Counted from the stretch's first letter, positions 52,583 to 61,947 are shown. The stretch is DNA of 64,000 bases from Asaia bogorensis (GCF_900465345.1 NZ_UEGO01000032.1:20747-84746), one strand, 5' to 3'. Notes: generated from the sequence alone by a model not told the origin. Numbers and translations are program-made.

Positions 52583-53685
52583 TACAGGGTTTCGCTTTTA
52601 GGAAAGGTGATCGTTACGCAGGTTCCCGGGCCATTATCGCTCCATCGGGCCTGCGCCTGAGCCTGACGCGAAAGGCGCGTAATCAGAGCGGCGCCGATAC
52701 TCTTCGTCCGTCTGACTGAAGGCATACCCGGACCATCATCACAAATCCTGATTGTTCCGCACCCATCCTTCTCACCAGTAAATAGAGTGAGTACCCCGGC
52801 GCGCCCATTAGCAAAACCATGCTTGATGGCATTGGTAAGAATTTCGTTCAGAATGAGCCCCAGGGCAGAAGCATGCGCTGAGTCAATCATCAACGGTTCG
52901 ATCTTGAGCAGGAGACGTATATCCGTACGGCCACTCGACCCCACAACATCACGCGCGAGATTTCCGACAAAACTGCCAATATCGAACGCTGCGATATCCT
53001 CCGACTGATAAAGCTGCCGATGCACAACAGCGAGGGCATCGACCCGCTCGAGCATGCTGTCGAGTTTCGCGACAATAGCAGGGTCATCAATCGTGCGGGC
53101 CTGCAAGCGCAACAGAGAGCCGATCATGGTCAGGTTGTTCTTGACACGATGATCGACCTCATGAAGCAGGATCGTCTTTGCCTCCAGAGCATCGCGCAGA
53201 TCGGCGGTGCGCCGCTCGACTTCGCGCTCGACCAGGATTTTCTGCTGATTGATAATCTGCTGTGCCTCCACACGCTCAGTTACATCGAGTTGTGAGGCAA
53301 AAAAGAAGCGTATATCACCCTTGACGTCGCGCACCGGCGAGAGATAAAGCGCGTTCCAGAACTTGGAGCCGTCCTTGCGATAATTCAGCAGGTCGACGTC
53401 GATATCGTGACCTTCTTCGATGGCTGTCCTGACCTTCGCAACCGCCGCAGGGTCGGTTTCCGGGCCTTGTAGAAAGCGGCAGTTTTTACCTACGATCTCG
53501 GCACGGTCGTAGCCGGTCAGCTCCTGAAACGCGACATTGCAGAAAACAATCGGGTTGTCTGCCTGCCCTGGGTCCGTGATGACCATGGGCATACGGGTTG
53601 CTCGTACGGCAGCAGCAAACGGGTCACCACGCCCTTGCTCGTAATCGAGCTCATCTGTCAGGTGCCAATCGTCGCGCTGCTTCAC
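52582..53685 (-). CDS. LOV-domain blue-light sensor histidine kinase
   Basis: 367 aa, soluble. The N-terminal LOV domain (about 20-135) has the flavin-binding signature GKNCRFLQG with the photoactive cysteine C69, preceded by FCNVAFQELTGY and followed by NYRKDGSKFWNALYLSPV and FFFASQLDVTER. A coiled-coil linker (about 136-170) leads to a HisKA_2/HWE-type module with HEVDHRVKNNL (phospho-His H179) and an ATPase ending with LNEILTNAIKHGF, DDGPGMP and ALITRLSRQAQA. All key residues are present, so light should form a C69-flavin adduct and alter autophosphorylation. Overlaps the receiver gene by one base. The physiological target is unknown. Confidence 0.9.
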   Translation of the reverse strand: MKQRDDWHLTDELDYEQGRGDPFAAAVRATRMPMVITDPGQADNPIVFCNVAFQELTGYDRAEIVGKNCRFLQGPETDPAAVAKVRTAIEEGHDIDVDLLNYRKDGSKFWNALYLSPVRDVKGDIRFFFASQLDVTERVEAQQIINQQKILVEREVERRTADLRDALEAKTILLHEVDHRVKNNLTMIGSLLRLQARTIDDPAIVAKLDSMLERVDALAVVHRQLYQSEDIAAFDIGSFVGNLARDVVGSSGRTDIRLLLKIEPLMIDSAHASALGLILNEILTNAIKHGFANGRAGVLTLFTGEKDGCGTIRICDDGPGMPSVRRTKSIGAALITRLSRQAQAQARWSDNGPGTCVTITFPKSETL

Positions 53686-54375
53686 ACTTTCTCCCCCTGT
53701 GAGTGCCCAAGAGGCATCACTTCTGGCTCAAACGAAACCCTAGCTGGAGGGTTTCACGCAGGTTCACGTCATGCAGGTACCCAGCCTCGAAAGCCGGAGC
53801 CTCGGTCTGACGACAGACACAAGAGCCAGTGACAAGCCGGAAGGCCAGCAAGATTTCTCCAGAAGACGTGCGCGCGAGGCGAAGTCGCGGATGCCTGAAA
53901 CCGGGAAGTTTGGTGCGTGAGGATGAAGGCTCCCGCACTACGGGTCTTTATTTGCGACAGATTTCCGGCAATTTAGATATACAGATAGGAATTGATATAT
54001 AAAACATGAATATAGTATGATATATTGATTATATCCTGAAGATTTATCATTATATATTTTATCAGTAAAATTGATAAATCTAGAGAATCCAGGAAATCCA
54101 ACTGCTGATGCATGACAGAATAGAGTGAAAGCGCGAGATCACTCAGGCGCTCTGATATCCCACCTGTCAAAACTCGAACCACAAGCAGTCATCCGAAGCA
54201 CGGATAGCCGGAAAAGGCCTCTCAACAGCTATCTGGCTGGTGGAGAGGTACCATGAAGATGCGCGACGTCAGCCGCAGCAGGATCCGAGCTCATCCTGGA
54301 AGAACCAGTCTTCACACAGCTATCCCAAAATATGAGTCGTGTCATACGGCCATAAAGCGAAAGTAATTTACAATA
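53686..54375. other. gene-free stretch with an AT-rich island
   Basis: About 690 bp upstream of the LOV kinase. The section 53970-54086 is strikingly AT-rich compared with everything around it (runs such as GATATATAAAACATGAATATAG). It may be promoter/silencer DNA or the edge of acquired DNA linked to the phage-like lysozyme that follows. Confidence 0.6.
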
Positions 54376-54870
54376 ATGAATGAATCGATCGAGATCGCCA
54401 CGATGCTCCTGCGTCGTGATGATGTTGAAGGGCTGCGTCTTGCACCCTATCGATGCCCCGCCGGATACTGGACAATTGGCATCGGCAACCGCTTCCTTGC
54501 CGATGGAAGCCCTGTCACGGCCAGTACACCGCCACTCACAGAGGGTGAGGCGCTTAACCTGCTCAGGCACACATTGGATAATCTGCGTGCAAAGTTGGAT
54601 GATGCAATCTCTGTACCACTGACCCCCTGCCAGGCAGGTGCCCTTTTGAGCTGGCAATTCAATATCGGCAGTACGGCCATGTATCGCTCGACTTTGCGCA
54701 CCCTGCTCAATCAGGGTCAGTACTGTGCTGCTGGCGAGCAGCTACTCCGGTGGGACAAGGCGAGCGTGCAAGGCCGAATGGTGGTTTTGCCTGGCTTGAA
54801 AAAGCGCCGCCAACTGGAGCGCGCTGTCTATTTCGGCCTGCCCCTGACGGGCACGGCGCATTCAAAATAA
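54376..54870 (+). CDS. phage-type lysozyme, GH24 (endolysin), outside the prophage
   Basis: 164 aa. T4-type lysozyme: catalytic Glu18 in DVEGLRLAPY, then C27 and T33 in YRCPAGYWTIGIGNRF. The spacing E-8-C-5-T fits the family triad E-8-D/C-5-T, with Cys in place of Asp, a variant known to be active in this family. C-terminal lobe: LTPCQAGALLSWQFNIGSTAMYRSTLRTLLN and LPGLKKRRQLERAVYF. No signal peptide. Downstream is a small membrane protein. No other phage gene is nearby, so this is a remnant or a captured lysis gene. Confidence 0.85.
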   Translation: MNESIEIATMLLRRDDVEGLRLAPYRCPAGYWTIGIGNRFLADGSPVTASTPPLTEGEALNLLRHTLDNLRAKLDDAISVPLTPCQAGALLSWQFNIGSTAMYRSTLRTLLNQGQYCAAGEQLLRWDKASVQGRMVVLPGLKKRRQLERAVYFGLPLTGTAHSK

Positions 54871-54907
54871 ACGCTCTCTCCTTCACATACTCAAAGGAAA
54901 TCTGACT

Positions 54908-55147
54908 ATGGATCTTGATTGGCAACAACTCTATGCATCAGTCATGCCACTGGTACCCGCAGAACTGGCAGCTGATTTTACCGTGATCGGAACATTCGTG
55001 GTGGCCTCGTGTGCCGTCGCAGCGCGTTTCTGGCCGCGTCCAGCAGAGGGCTCCAGATGGCTGAGCCTGTATCTCCTGGTCAATCGCCTCGCCATGAACA
55101 GCAGGCACGCGGCGAATGCTGATGACACAAGGCAAACAAACTCCTGA
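54908..55147 (+). CDS. small membrane protein next to the lysozyme, holin-like
   Basis: 79 aa. The start MDLDWQQLYASVMPLVPAELAADF is amphipathic; one hydrophobic helix follows (about 25-43, VIGTFVVASCAVAARFW), then a basic tail. A small hydrophobic protein just after an endolysin gene may be a holin or antiholin. Start supported by AAAGGAAAT spacing ahead of the ATG. It is not recognised as a named holin family. Confidence 0.5.
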   Translation: MDLDWQQLYASVMPLVPAELAADFTVIGTFVVASCAVAARFWPRPAEGSRWLSLYLLVNRLAMNSRHAANADDTRQTNS

Positions 55148-55421
55148 GTCCCGCAGAACCTAATTTCAGAATTATCTCGAATCAGACCTTGGCCTCATGC
55201 AAATCGCCCAGTTCCGGAAGCAGGATTGCAAGAAACAGAACGGCAGATCGGTGAACGGCCCTGTCGTGATCGACCAAAGCGTCGTGGGGACCTGCATGGA
55301 TGTCTTATGCGCCTGACAGCGCACAGAGAGATCACCTTGACAGACAGGCGTCATGCATGGCCCCTCGACTTGTGAAGCAATATACTTCACGGGGAAGGCA
55401 CTAATTTTTTAGGGGAAATCA

Positions 55422-55496
<75 letters not shown>

Positions 55497-55564
55497 AACT
55501 GGAGCGCTTCGTAGCTTCTCAGCCCGAAAGCTGCAAGCCCCGAAAGCGCTTTTTTGTAAAAGAT

Positions 55565-55978
55565 TCAGTCGTCGCGGTGAATTTTTTCCATACGCTCGTG
55601 ACGCTCCTGCGCCTCGATTGACATCGTGGCAATAGGGCGGGCTTCAAGGCGACGCAGGCCAATAGGCTCTCCAGTTTCCTCACAAAAGCCATAGGAGCCG
55701 TTCTCGACACGCTGCAGGGCAAGGTTGATCTTGCCAATCAGCTTGCGGGCACGGTCGCGCGTTCTCAGTTCAAGGGCTCTGTCCGTCTCGACGCTGGCAC
55801 GGTCAGTGACATCGGCCTCATGGATCCCACCTTCCGAGAGACTGGCGAGCGTCAGATTCGCCTCCTTGAGGAGGTCATTGCGCCAACGCAGCAATTTCTG
55901 TCTGAAGAACTCCACCTGAAGCGGATTCATGAACTCTTCGTCGTCAGAGGGCCGATAATCCGGTGGGAGCGTGATCAT
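55565..55978 (-). CDS. dksA: RNA polymerase-binding transcription factor DksA
   Basis: 137 aa. Coiled-coil domain with the acidic tip in DVTDRASVETDRALELRTRDRARKL. The C-terminal globular part is YGFCEETGEPIGLRRLEARPIATMSIEAQERHE: only one of the four zinc cysteines is present, the alphaproteobacterial type. It works with ppGpp at promoter initiation, notably rRNA. Start MITLPPDYRPSDDEE; M17 (MNPLQVEFF) also possible. Confidence 0.93.
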   Translation of the reverse strand: MITLPPDYRPSDDEEFMNPLQVEFFRQKLLRWRNDLLKEANLTLASLSEGGIHEADVTDRASVETDRALELRTRDRARKLIGKINLALQRVENGSYGFCEETGEPIGLRRLEARPIATMSIEAQERHERMEKIHRDD

Positions 55979-56388
55979 GCACGTCTGTCCTTAACGCAAG
56001 TCGCTTGAGCCCCGCCGCCCCGTCATATGCATTGCAGGAAAAGAGGGCCCAAACCCGTATCCTGAGCAAAACGGCATGGCTGGTTTGGCGCGGCTTATAC
56101 CTGCCTTGGCAACGAACGCCAAGCCCGATCTGTCGAAAACAGACAATCCTTCAGGCATGAGGCGAAATAAAATCAAAAAACGTCTCTCTGAAATAAAATT
56201 GTCACAGATACTCGGGGCAATTTTTATTTCATGAATTCGGACCAATACCGGCGAACGTCTCACAAAAGTTATTGACGCAGCAGATAGTCTATAGTGCAGC
56301 GCTATGCTCCATCATCTGGGCAGAAAAACATCCGCCGACCCGGCAAGATGCCGGTTCGCAGGTAGTGGCAAGCCTTTCCTGCCCCGTA
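55979..56388. other. gene-free stretch between GST and dksA
   Basis: About 410 bp; should contain the dksA promoter on the minus strand. A locally AT-rich part lies around 56160-56240. No convincing gene or fold noted. Confidence 0.4.
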
Positions 56389-57048
56389 TCAGGCCAGCGT
56401 TTCATAACGATCAAGCTGCCAGGAAACAGGTTCCAGCCCAGCCAGACGCACCCATTCCTGCATATGGGGATGATCGAGTACCGCCTGCCGATAAGCTTCA
56501 GCAACAGGTGACAGCGTCACCCCGTAGGAAGTGAAACGCGAGACCACCGGTGCAAACATGATATCAGCGGCGCAGAAATCGGCGCCGAACAGATAGGGGC
56601 CGGTTGCACCGAAGCGCTCGCGTGTCTCGCACCATATCCGATCAATTCTGGCGATATCGGCCAGCACGTCCTCGCCGGTTTCGAGCAAAGGGCGGTTTGT
56701 CCGACCAAGATTCATGGGCATAGCGATACGCAAGGCACGAAAGCCTGCATGCATCTCACTGGCAACACTGCGGGCCACCGCGCGCGCCACGCGATCGGCC
56801 GGCCACAATACAGGCGCGACCTCAGCGCAGTATTCGCATATCGCAAGGCTTTCCCATATCCGAGCACCCTGATGCACCAGATAGGGCACCATCCCATTGG
56901 GGGAAATCTCGTGGATTTCGCTCGTCTGTCCGCCCCCGCGCAGCGCGATAACCTCATCCGGCACGTCCAGCCCGGCGCAACGCACGGCGAGCCACCCTCT
57001 CAGAGACCAGGAGGAGTAGCGGCGCGTTCCGATGACGAGGCGATCCAT
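56389..57048 (-). CDS. glutathione S-transferase family protein
   Basis: 219 aa. N-terminal thioredoxin fold beginning LVIGTRRYSSWSLRGWLAV with a likely catalytic Ser/Tyr near residues 10-14, cis-Pro region GMVPYLVHQG and the ESLAICEYCAEV GSH-binding segment (about 66-77). The C-terminal helical domain contains YLFGADFCAADIMFAPVVSRF, a GST N-capping box. The usual length. Conjugation or isomerase/reductase activity is unknown. Downstream of mnmA, 15 bp gap. Confidence 0.85.
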   Translation of the reverse strand: MDRLVIGTRRYSSWSLRGWLAVRCAGLDVPDEVIALRGGGQTSEIHEISPNGMVPYLVHQGARIWESLAICEYCAEVAPVLWPADRVARAVARSVASEMHAGFRALRIAMPMNLGRTNRPLLETGEDVLADIARIDRIWCETRERFGATGPYLFGADFCAADIMFAPVVSRFTSYGVTLSPVAEAYRQAVLDHPHMQEWVRLAGLEPVSWQLDRYETLA

Positions 57049-57062
57049 GACGATAATCCTGT

Positions 57063-58127
57063 TCAGGCGAGAATGAAGCCCCCGCCCAGAACCCTGCTGT
57101 CCCGATAAAGAACGCAGGCCTGTCCGGGCGCGGGCATGGCTGCCTCATCCAGCACGACACGTGCGCCACCCGCAAGAGGATAGACCCAGGCGTCACGCGT
57201 CACCTCGCGGGCCCGGATCTGCACCTCGCAGCGCACGCCGGTTTCTGGCGCATCGATCAGCCAGTTCATGTCGCGCAGGGCAAATTCGCTTCGACCAGCA
57301 TTTTCCTTGGGTCCCACGATGATACGGCGCGTCGTGGCGTCAATGCGTTTGACAATCTGGCGGCGGCCATCCTTCGTATGGATGTCACCCAGGCGTTTGC
57401 TCTGCCCGACCGTGTAGCGCGCGATGCCCTCATGCTGGCCGAGAATACGCCCTGTCTCATCGACGATCTCACCAGCCCCGCTGGTTTCGGGGCGCAGCTT
57501 CTCAACCACCTCGGCATAGGTGCCGGTGGGGACGAAGCAGATATCCTGACTGTCTGGCTTGGCCGCGATTGCCAGTCCGAATTCCTCGGCTTTCTGACGC
57601 ACCGCGTCCTTGTTCGGCATGTCACCCAAGGGGAAGCGCAGATAGTCGAGCTGGTCCTGCGTCGTTGCGAACAGGAACCATGACTGATCGCGCGAGCTAT
57701 CGGACGGGCGATGCAGTTCCGACCGCTCCTCACCCTCGATACGCCGCACATAGTGACCGGTCGCCATCGCCTCGCAGCCCAGATCACGGGCCATGCTCAG
57801 CAGATCGGTGAATTTAACGCCCTGATTGCACGCAACGCAGGGCACGGGCGTTTCACCACGCGCATAGCTGTCGGCAAAACTGGCCATCACGCTGCTGCGA
57901 AAACGATCTTCAGCATTGATGACGTAGTGCGGGATATCAAGCCGATCGGCCACGGCACGCGCATCGAGGATGTCACGGCCCGCACAGCAGGCGCCGGGCT
58001 TGGACACGGCCTGACCATGATCATAAAGCTGCAACGTGGCGCCGATGACCTCATGCCCTTCCTGTTTCAGGAGCGCGGCCACTACGGAACTGTCCACGCC
58101 TCCCGACATGGCAACTAGGATACGCAT
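57063..58127 (-). CDS. mnmA: tRNA-specific 2-thiouridylase MnmA
   Basis: 354 aa. Installs the sulfur of s2U34 in tRNA Lys, Glu and Gln. PP-loop SGGVDSSVVAALL (about 8-20), catalytic cysteine in PCVACNQGVKF (about 97-107) and the second in QDICFVPTGTYAE (about 192-204), with the tRNA-binding TGHYVRRI. C-terminal beta barrel present. It follows a ferredoxin and two cysteine desulfurases on one strand, which could supply the persulfide directly. Confidence 0.95.
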   Translation of the reverse strand: MRILVAMSGGVDSSVVAALLKQEGHEVIGATLQLYDHGQAVSKPGACCAGRDILDARAVADRLDIPHYVINAEDRFRSSVMASFADSYARGETPVPCVACNQGVKFTDLLSMARDLGCEAMATGHYVRRIEGEERSELHRPSDSSRDQSWFLFATTQDQLDYLRFPLGDMPNKDAVRQKAEEFGLAIAAKPDSQDICFVPTGTYAEVVEKLRPETSGAGEIVDETGRILGQHEGIARYTVGQSKRLGDIHTKDGRRQIVKRIDATTRRIIVGPKENAGRSEFALRDMNWLIDAPETGVRCEVQIRAREVTRDAWVYPLAGGARVVLDEAAMPAPGQACVLYRDSRVLGGGFILA

Positions 58128-58166
58128 GAGATCTCTCTACTTTTCAAAAAAACGGAATTTCAGGCT

Positions 58167-58481
58167 TCAGGAAGCCTTGGGCAGACGCACAACCAGACCG
58201 TCCAGCGCATCGGTCATAACGATCTGACAGCCGAGACGGGAAGTCTTTTCGAGCCCGAAGGCGAGATCGAGCATGTCTTCCTCGTCGTCTGTCGGCGCGG
58301 AAAGCTTGTCGGCCCATTCAGGATCGACAATCACATGACAGGTGGCGCAGGCCAGCGAACCCTCGCAGGCGCCTTCGAGTTCGATATCGTGCTTGTGGGC
58401 AACTTCAAGCACGGAGAGGCCGACCGGCGCATCGACTTCCCTGCGGGTGCCGTCCTGCTCGACGAAAATCATATGTGGCAT
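58167..58481 (-). CDS. 2Fe-2S ferredoxin, adrenodoxin type
   Basis: 104 aa from [15 protein letters not shown]; a longer frame is non-homologous. Cluster ligands in [15 protein letters not shown] (C-x5-C-x2-C, about 39-48) and the fourth in [14 protein letters not shown]. Soluble electron carrier of the ISC type. Here it lies between a cysteine desulfurase and mnmA, consistent with a role in sulfur/Fe-S transfer. The gene name fdx would be reasonable but is not certain. Confidence 0.9.
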   Translation of the reverse strand: MPHMIFVEQDGTRREVDAPVGLSVLEVAHKHDIELEGACEGSLACATCHVIVDPEWADKLSAPTDDEEDMLDLAFGLEKTSRLGCQIVMTDALDGLVVRLPKAS

Positions 58482-58504
58482 AGTGTTTCTACCCTGCTTC
58501 TTCG

Positions 58505-59653
58505 TTACGAGGTGCGATAGACTTCGCAGGCTGCCTGACGGAAATATTCCAGCGCCTGCACGATCTCGGGCGTGGAGGTAAAGCGTCCGACCGACAGACG
58601 CAAGCATCGTGCCGCGTCTTTCGCATCAAGCCCCATTGCCGCCAGAACATAGGAAGGCGTGACATCAGCCGAGGTACAGGCCGATCCGGTGGACAAGGCC
58701 ACATCTGGAAGCGCCGCCATGAGGGTCCTTGCCTCGCCCCCTTCTGGGAAGATGAGGTTGAGAGCACCACTTACCCGAGGTGATGAGGCGCCGTTGACGC
58801 GCACCCCTGGGAAGATTTCCTCAAGCCCCGCCAGAAGCTGGTCGCGCAAACCGGCCAGACGCTCCTCCTCCTGAGGCAGTAGCGTCTGTGCCAGTGATGC
58901 TGCTCTGCCGAATCCGGCAATCAGTGGCGTTGGCAAGGTGCCCGAGCGCAACCCACGTTCCTGCCCGCCTCCGGAAAACAGCGGCAGAAGGCGCGCCCTT
59001 GGACGATGGCGCACATAAAGCGCCCCGATCCCCTTCGGCCCATAGAATTTATGCGCCGAGAGCGACATCAGGTCGACCGAGCCGCAATCAAGCGGCATCT
59101 TGCCCGCCGCTTGTGCAGCATCAGTGTGAAACAATGCGCCCGCCTCACGGGCCATGGCAGAGAGACGCGGAATATCCTGAATGATGCCTGTCTCGTTATT
59201 GACCGTCATGATACTGACCAGAGCCGTCGGCTCTGACAGAGCAGCGGCCAAGATTTCGGGAGCCAGCAAGCCGTCGCGTCCGACAGGCAGGATGACGGGC
59301 TCAAACCCTTCTGCTGCCAGATCACGCACCGACTCCAGAACGCATTTATGCTCGGTCGCAACAGTGATCACGCGACGCTTCGAACTGTTCTGGCGGGCCA
59401 GAAACCGGGCTGCGCCCTTGATCGCAAGATTATTCGCCTCGGTGGCACCGGAAGTGAAGATGATCTCGCGTGATTGCGCCCCGATCAGCGTCGCAATGGT
59501 AGTACGCGCCTCTTCAACGGCATGGGCCGCCGCCTCACCTGCTGCATGTCCTTCGCTATGCGGATTGCCATAATGCTCGCTGAACCAGGGCAGCATGGCC
59601 GCCACCACCTTGGGATCACAACGCGTCGTTGCCTGATTATCGAGATAGATCAT
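58505..59653 (-). CDS. cysteine desulfurase (IscS/NifS-like), first of two
   Basis: 382 aa, PLP enzyme producing enzyme-bound persulfide from cysteine. N-terminus [42 protein letters not shown] lysine in [14 protein letters not shown] (about 196-209), [14 protein letters not shown], and the active-site cysteine in [15 protein letters not shown] (about 325-339). The Cys loop is long, class I (IscS/NifS). Overlaps the end of a paralogous gene by four bases. Together with ferredoxin and mnmA it suggests sulfur supply for Fe-S clusters and tRNA thiolation. Confidence 0.92.
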   Translation of the reverse strand: MIYLDNQATTRCDPKVVAAMLPWFSEHYGNPHSEGHAAGEAAAHAVEEARTTIATLIGAQSREIIFTSGATEANNLAIKGAARFLARQNSSKRRVITVATEHKCVLESVRDLAAEGFEPVILPVGRDGLLAPEILAAALSEPTALVSIMTVNNETGIIQDIPRLSAMAREAGALFHTDAAQAAGKMPLDCGSVDLMSLSAHKFYGPKGIGALYVRHRPRARLLPLFSGGGQERGLRSGTLPTPLIAGFGRAASLAQTLLPQEEERLAGLRDQLLAGLEEIFPGVRVNGASSPRVSGALNLIFPEGGEARTLMAALPDVALSTGSACTSADVTPSYVLAAMGLDAKDAARCLRLSVGRFTSTPEIVQALEYFRQAACEVYRTS

Positions 59654-60762
59654 GCTGCCCTGGCCCCCAGACGAAGCGCCATGGACGTATACGCCTCGAT
59701 GAAGCGATCGATCTTCTCCTCGGTGATGTTCCAGGGCAATGAGACGCGAATGGCATTGGCCGCCCCCTCGCCAAGCCCCATGGCCTGCAGGACATGAGAC
59801 GCCGAAACCTTGCCTGACGAGCAGGCCGATCCTGTCGAGACTGCAAAACCCTGCAGGTCAAGCATCATGAGTTGTGTCTGTGCCGGGACACCCCAAAGGA
59901 TCAGGGATGTCGTATTGGGCAGGCGCGGTACCTTGCGATCTCCCGTCACACGTGCACCGCAGGCAAGGGCCGCCTCATCCACCTTATCACGGAGCCTGGC
60001 GATCTCATGCCAGTCCTGTTGGCGGGATGCCTCAAGCGCGGCCATCATGCCGAGGATCGCGGGAAGTGGCGGTGTGCCCCCGCGCCTGCCACGCTCCTGC
60101 CCGCCCCCCCTGATCATCGGGGGGATGTGTCCCTCTGCTCCCAGGATCAATGCACCCGCCCCCATGATGCCACCTGCCTTGTGCCCGGACAGCGCGAGAC
60201 TTGTGAACGAACCAAGCGGCAACGCCATACGACCCGCCACCTGTACAGCATCGACATGAAGCAAAGCCCCGTAGCGAGCACAAAGCGCGGCAATTTCCTG
60301 GGTCGGATGGAGGATTCCTGTCTCGTTGTTCGCAGCCATGCAACAGACGAGCGCCGGTGCACCATCAACAAGTGCCGTTTCCAGCGCGTCGAGACAGAGT
60401 GTTCCATCTGCCAGCACCGGCAGGATCGTGGCATCCGGGCGTGCCATCATGACGGCATCATGCTCGGTGGCGCCGATCAGGAGACGCCGCATCGTTCCAT
60501 CGGGCAGTCCATCCCTTTGCGACAGGGCATGTATGGCAAGCACATTGGCCTCGGTCCCGCCCGAGGTGAAAACAACCTGCTCCGACCCTACATCCCAATA
60601 ATGGGCCATGCGATCGCGCGCTTCCTCAAGGGCTCGGCGCGCATTACGCCCAGGCCCATGCACCGAGGAGGGGTTGCCCTCCAATGACAGTGCCTCGCGC
60701 ATCGCCAATCTGGCTTCATCACGCATAACTTCAGTAGCATTGGCATCAAGATAAACGGTCAT
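59650..60762 (-). CDS. cysteine desulfurase (NifS-like), second of two
   Basis: 370 aa. MTVYLDANATEVMRDEARLAM; VVFTSGGTEANVLAI; PLP lysine in ALSGHKAGGIMGAGALIL; GGGQERGRRGGTPPLPA; active-site cysteine in STGSACSSGKVSASHVLQAMG. Same class as its neighbour but differing in the first strand (DANAT versus DNQAT) and PLP loop (HKAGGIMG versus HKFYGPKG), so it is a diverged paralog, not a recent duplicate. First gene of the unit. A perfect inverted repeat lies 14 bp upstream of its start. Confidence 0.9.
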   Translation of the reverse strand: MTVYLDANATEVMRDEARLAMREALSLEGNPSSVHGPGRNARRALEEARDRMAHYWDVGSEQVVFTSGGTEANVLAIHALSQRDGLPDGTMRRLLIGATEHDAVMMARPDATILPVLADGTLCLDALETALVDGAPALVCCMAANNETGILHPTQEIAALCARYGALLHVDAVQVAGRMALPLGSFTSLALSGHKAGGIMGAGALILGAEGHIPPMIRGGGQERGRRGGTPPLPAILGMMAALEASRQQDWHEIARLRDKVDEAALACGARVTGDRKVPRLPNTTSLILWGVPAQTQLMMLDLQGFAVSTGSACSSGKVSASHVLQAMGLGEGAANAIRVSLPWNITEEKIDRFIEAYTSMALRLGARAA

Positions 60763-60775
60763 CTTCCTATAGATC

Positions 60776-60800
60776 GACTTGCACCCTCCGAGTGCAAGTC
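60776..60800 (-). promoter_or_regulatory. palindromic operator candidate of the desulfurase-mnmA operon
   Basis: GACTTGCAC (60776-60784) and GTGCAAGTC (60792-60800) form a perfect 9-bp inverted repeat with a 7-bp centre, 14 bp before the first ATG. On the minus strand it begins TTTTGACTTGCAC, overlapping a -35-like TTGACT, so a bound protein would control initiation. MerR-type or Rrf2-type regulators are possible; not identified. Confidence 0.55.
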
Positions 60801-61228
60801 AAAAGCGCAGGAGAGGGAAATGGCGCGTTATGACGATTTCTGTGGAATTTTACCTGTCAGCATCGTTATACACTGCGCCAATGATGGCGTGGTGATCTGC
60901 CCCTGAGAGAGAAATCCCTCCAACGGGGCCCGCGCCGCTTCAGGGAATATCCGCTTGATATTCCCTCACCGTTGAGGAGCTAGTCCATGCGCGTTTCAAC
61001 GCCTGCCGAATCCCTACATGGTTTTCATGCCCGACCAGCCTTCCCTTCGGTACGTGTCGCCACGGTGCCGTTTCGCTGAGAGATCTGCGCCAGTCATCAT
61101 GACCTGTCCCTGATCGGGTCTGGAGCAACAAGCCTCCGGGCCTTCAGGCATAGCCTCATTTCCCACAAAAAACACATATCCCCTGCAGGGCACGCCCTCA
61201 GACAGGGGCATAATTCGGAAGCATTTTG
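60801..61228. other. gene-free divergent promoter region
   Basis: About 430 bp between the divergent desulfurase operon and the alpha/beta hydrolase. I see no gene and no riboswitch consensus, although CTGAGAG and several short hairpins are present. Confidence 0.4.
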
Positions 61229-61894
61229 ATGCCAGAAGTCATGTTCGCCGGCCCTGATGGCCGGTTGGAGGGTCGTTACCACCATTCTGACGAGCCTAAC
61301 GCGCCGCTCGCTCTGGTTCTGCATCCGCACCCGCTTCATGGCGGGACCATGAACAACCGCATTACCTACACAATGTACCGGTCGTTCGAGAAAATGGGTT
61401 TTTCGGTCATGCGCTACAACTCGCGTGGCGTCGGGCGTTCGCAAGGCCGCTATGATGGCGGTATCGGAGAAATTTCAGACGCCGCAGCCGCGCTGGACTG
61501 GATGCAGATGGTCAACCCGAACTCAAGCGAGTTGTGGATTGCCGGCTACTCCTTTGGTGCGTTCGTGGGCATGCAGCTTCTGATGCGTCGCCCTGAAATC
61601 AGCGGCTGGATCAGCGTGGCACCGCCCGCCAATGACTATGATTTTGGCTTTCTGGCCCCCTGCCCCTGCGGTGGCCTGATGATTGCTGGCGACAAGGATG
61701 ACATGGCCCCGGAGCCGGGCATCCGCAAGCTGGTCGACAAGCTGAACACGCAGAAGAATGTCGAGGTTGATTACCGCGTGTTCGAGGGCGCCAACCACAT
61801 CTTTGCCAGCGAGGCCGACAAGGTCGCCCACGCGCTGGAAGACCATGTGACTGTCATGCGCAACCGTCGCGTTCTGGCTATCGCTGCCGACTGA
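61229..61894 (+). CDS. alpha/beta hydrolase (COG2945-like)
   Basis: 221 aa from ATG 61229. Short hydrolase: LVLHPHPLHGGTMNNRITYTM (oxyanion HPHP...GGTMNN motif of the family, about 29-49), nucleophile elbow GYSFGAFVGMQ (Ser about 110), acid region in GLMIAGDKDDMAPE and histidine in EGANHIFASE. Cytosolic. Substrate unknown; family members are often annotated as short-chain esterases or dienelactone-like hydrolases. A terminator follows. Confidence 0.85.
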   Translation: MPEVMFAGPDGRLEGRYHHSDEPNAPLALVLHPHPLHGGTMNNRITYTMYRSFEKMGFSVMRYNSRGVGRSQGRYDGGIGEISDAAAALDWMQMVNPNSSELWIAGYSFGAFVGMQLLMRRPEISGWISVAPPANDYDFGFLAPCPCGGLMIAGDKDDMAPEPGIRKLVDKLNTQKNVEVDYRVFEGANHIFASEADKVAHALEDHVTVMRNRRVLAIAAD

Positions 61895-61919
61895 CGCCTT
61901 AAAGGCATCGGATCTGTTC

Positions 61920-61947
61920 AAAAGGCGGGGCATACCCCGCCTTTTTT
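61920..61947 (+). terminator. Rho-independent terminator after the alpha/beta hydrolase
   Basis: AAAAGGCGGGG-CATA-CCCCGCCTTTTTT. Perfect stem with a T tract, 26 bp past the stop. Confidence 0.92.

Noticed and set aside
56272..56295. Possible -35/-10 pair TTGACG/TATAGT on the plus strand
   Set aside because: Spacing is only 12 bp and there is no plus-strand gene downstream.
60940..61215. TPP-riboswitch-like CTGAGAG upstream of the hydrolase
   Set aside because: The rest of the thi-box consensus is missing and no thiamin gene follows.
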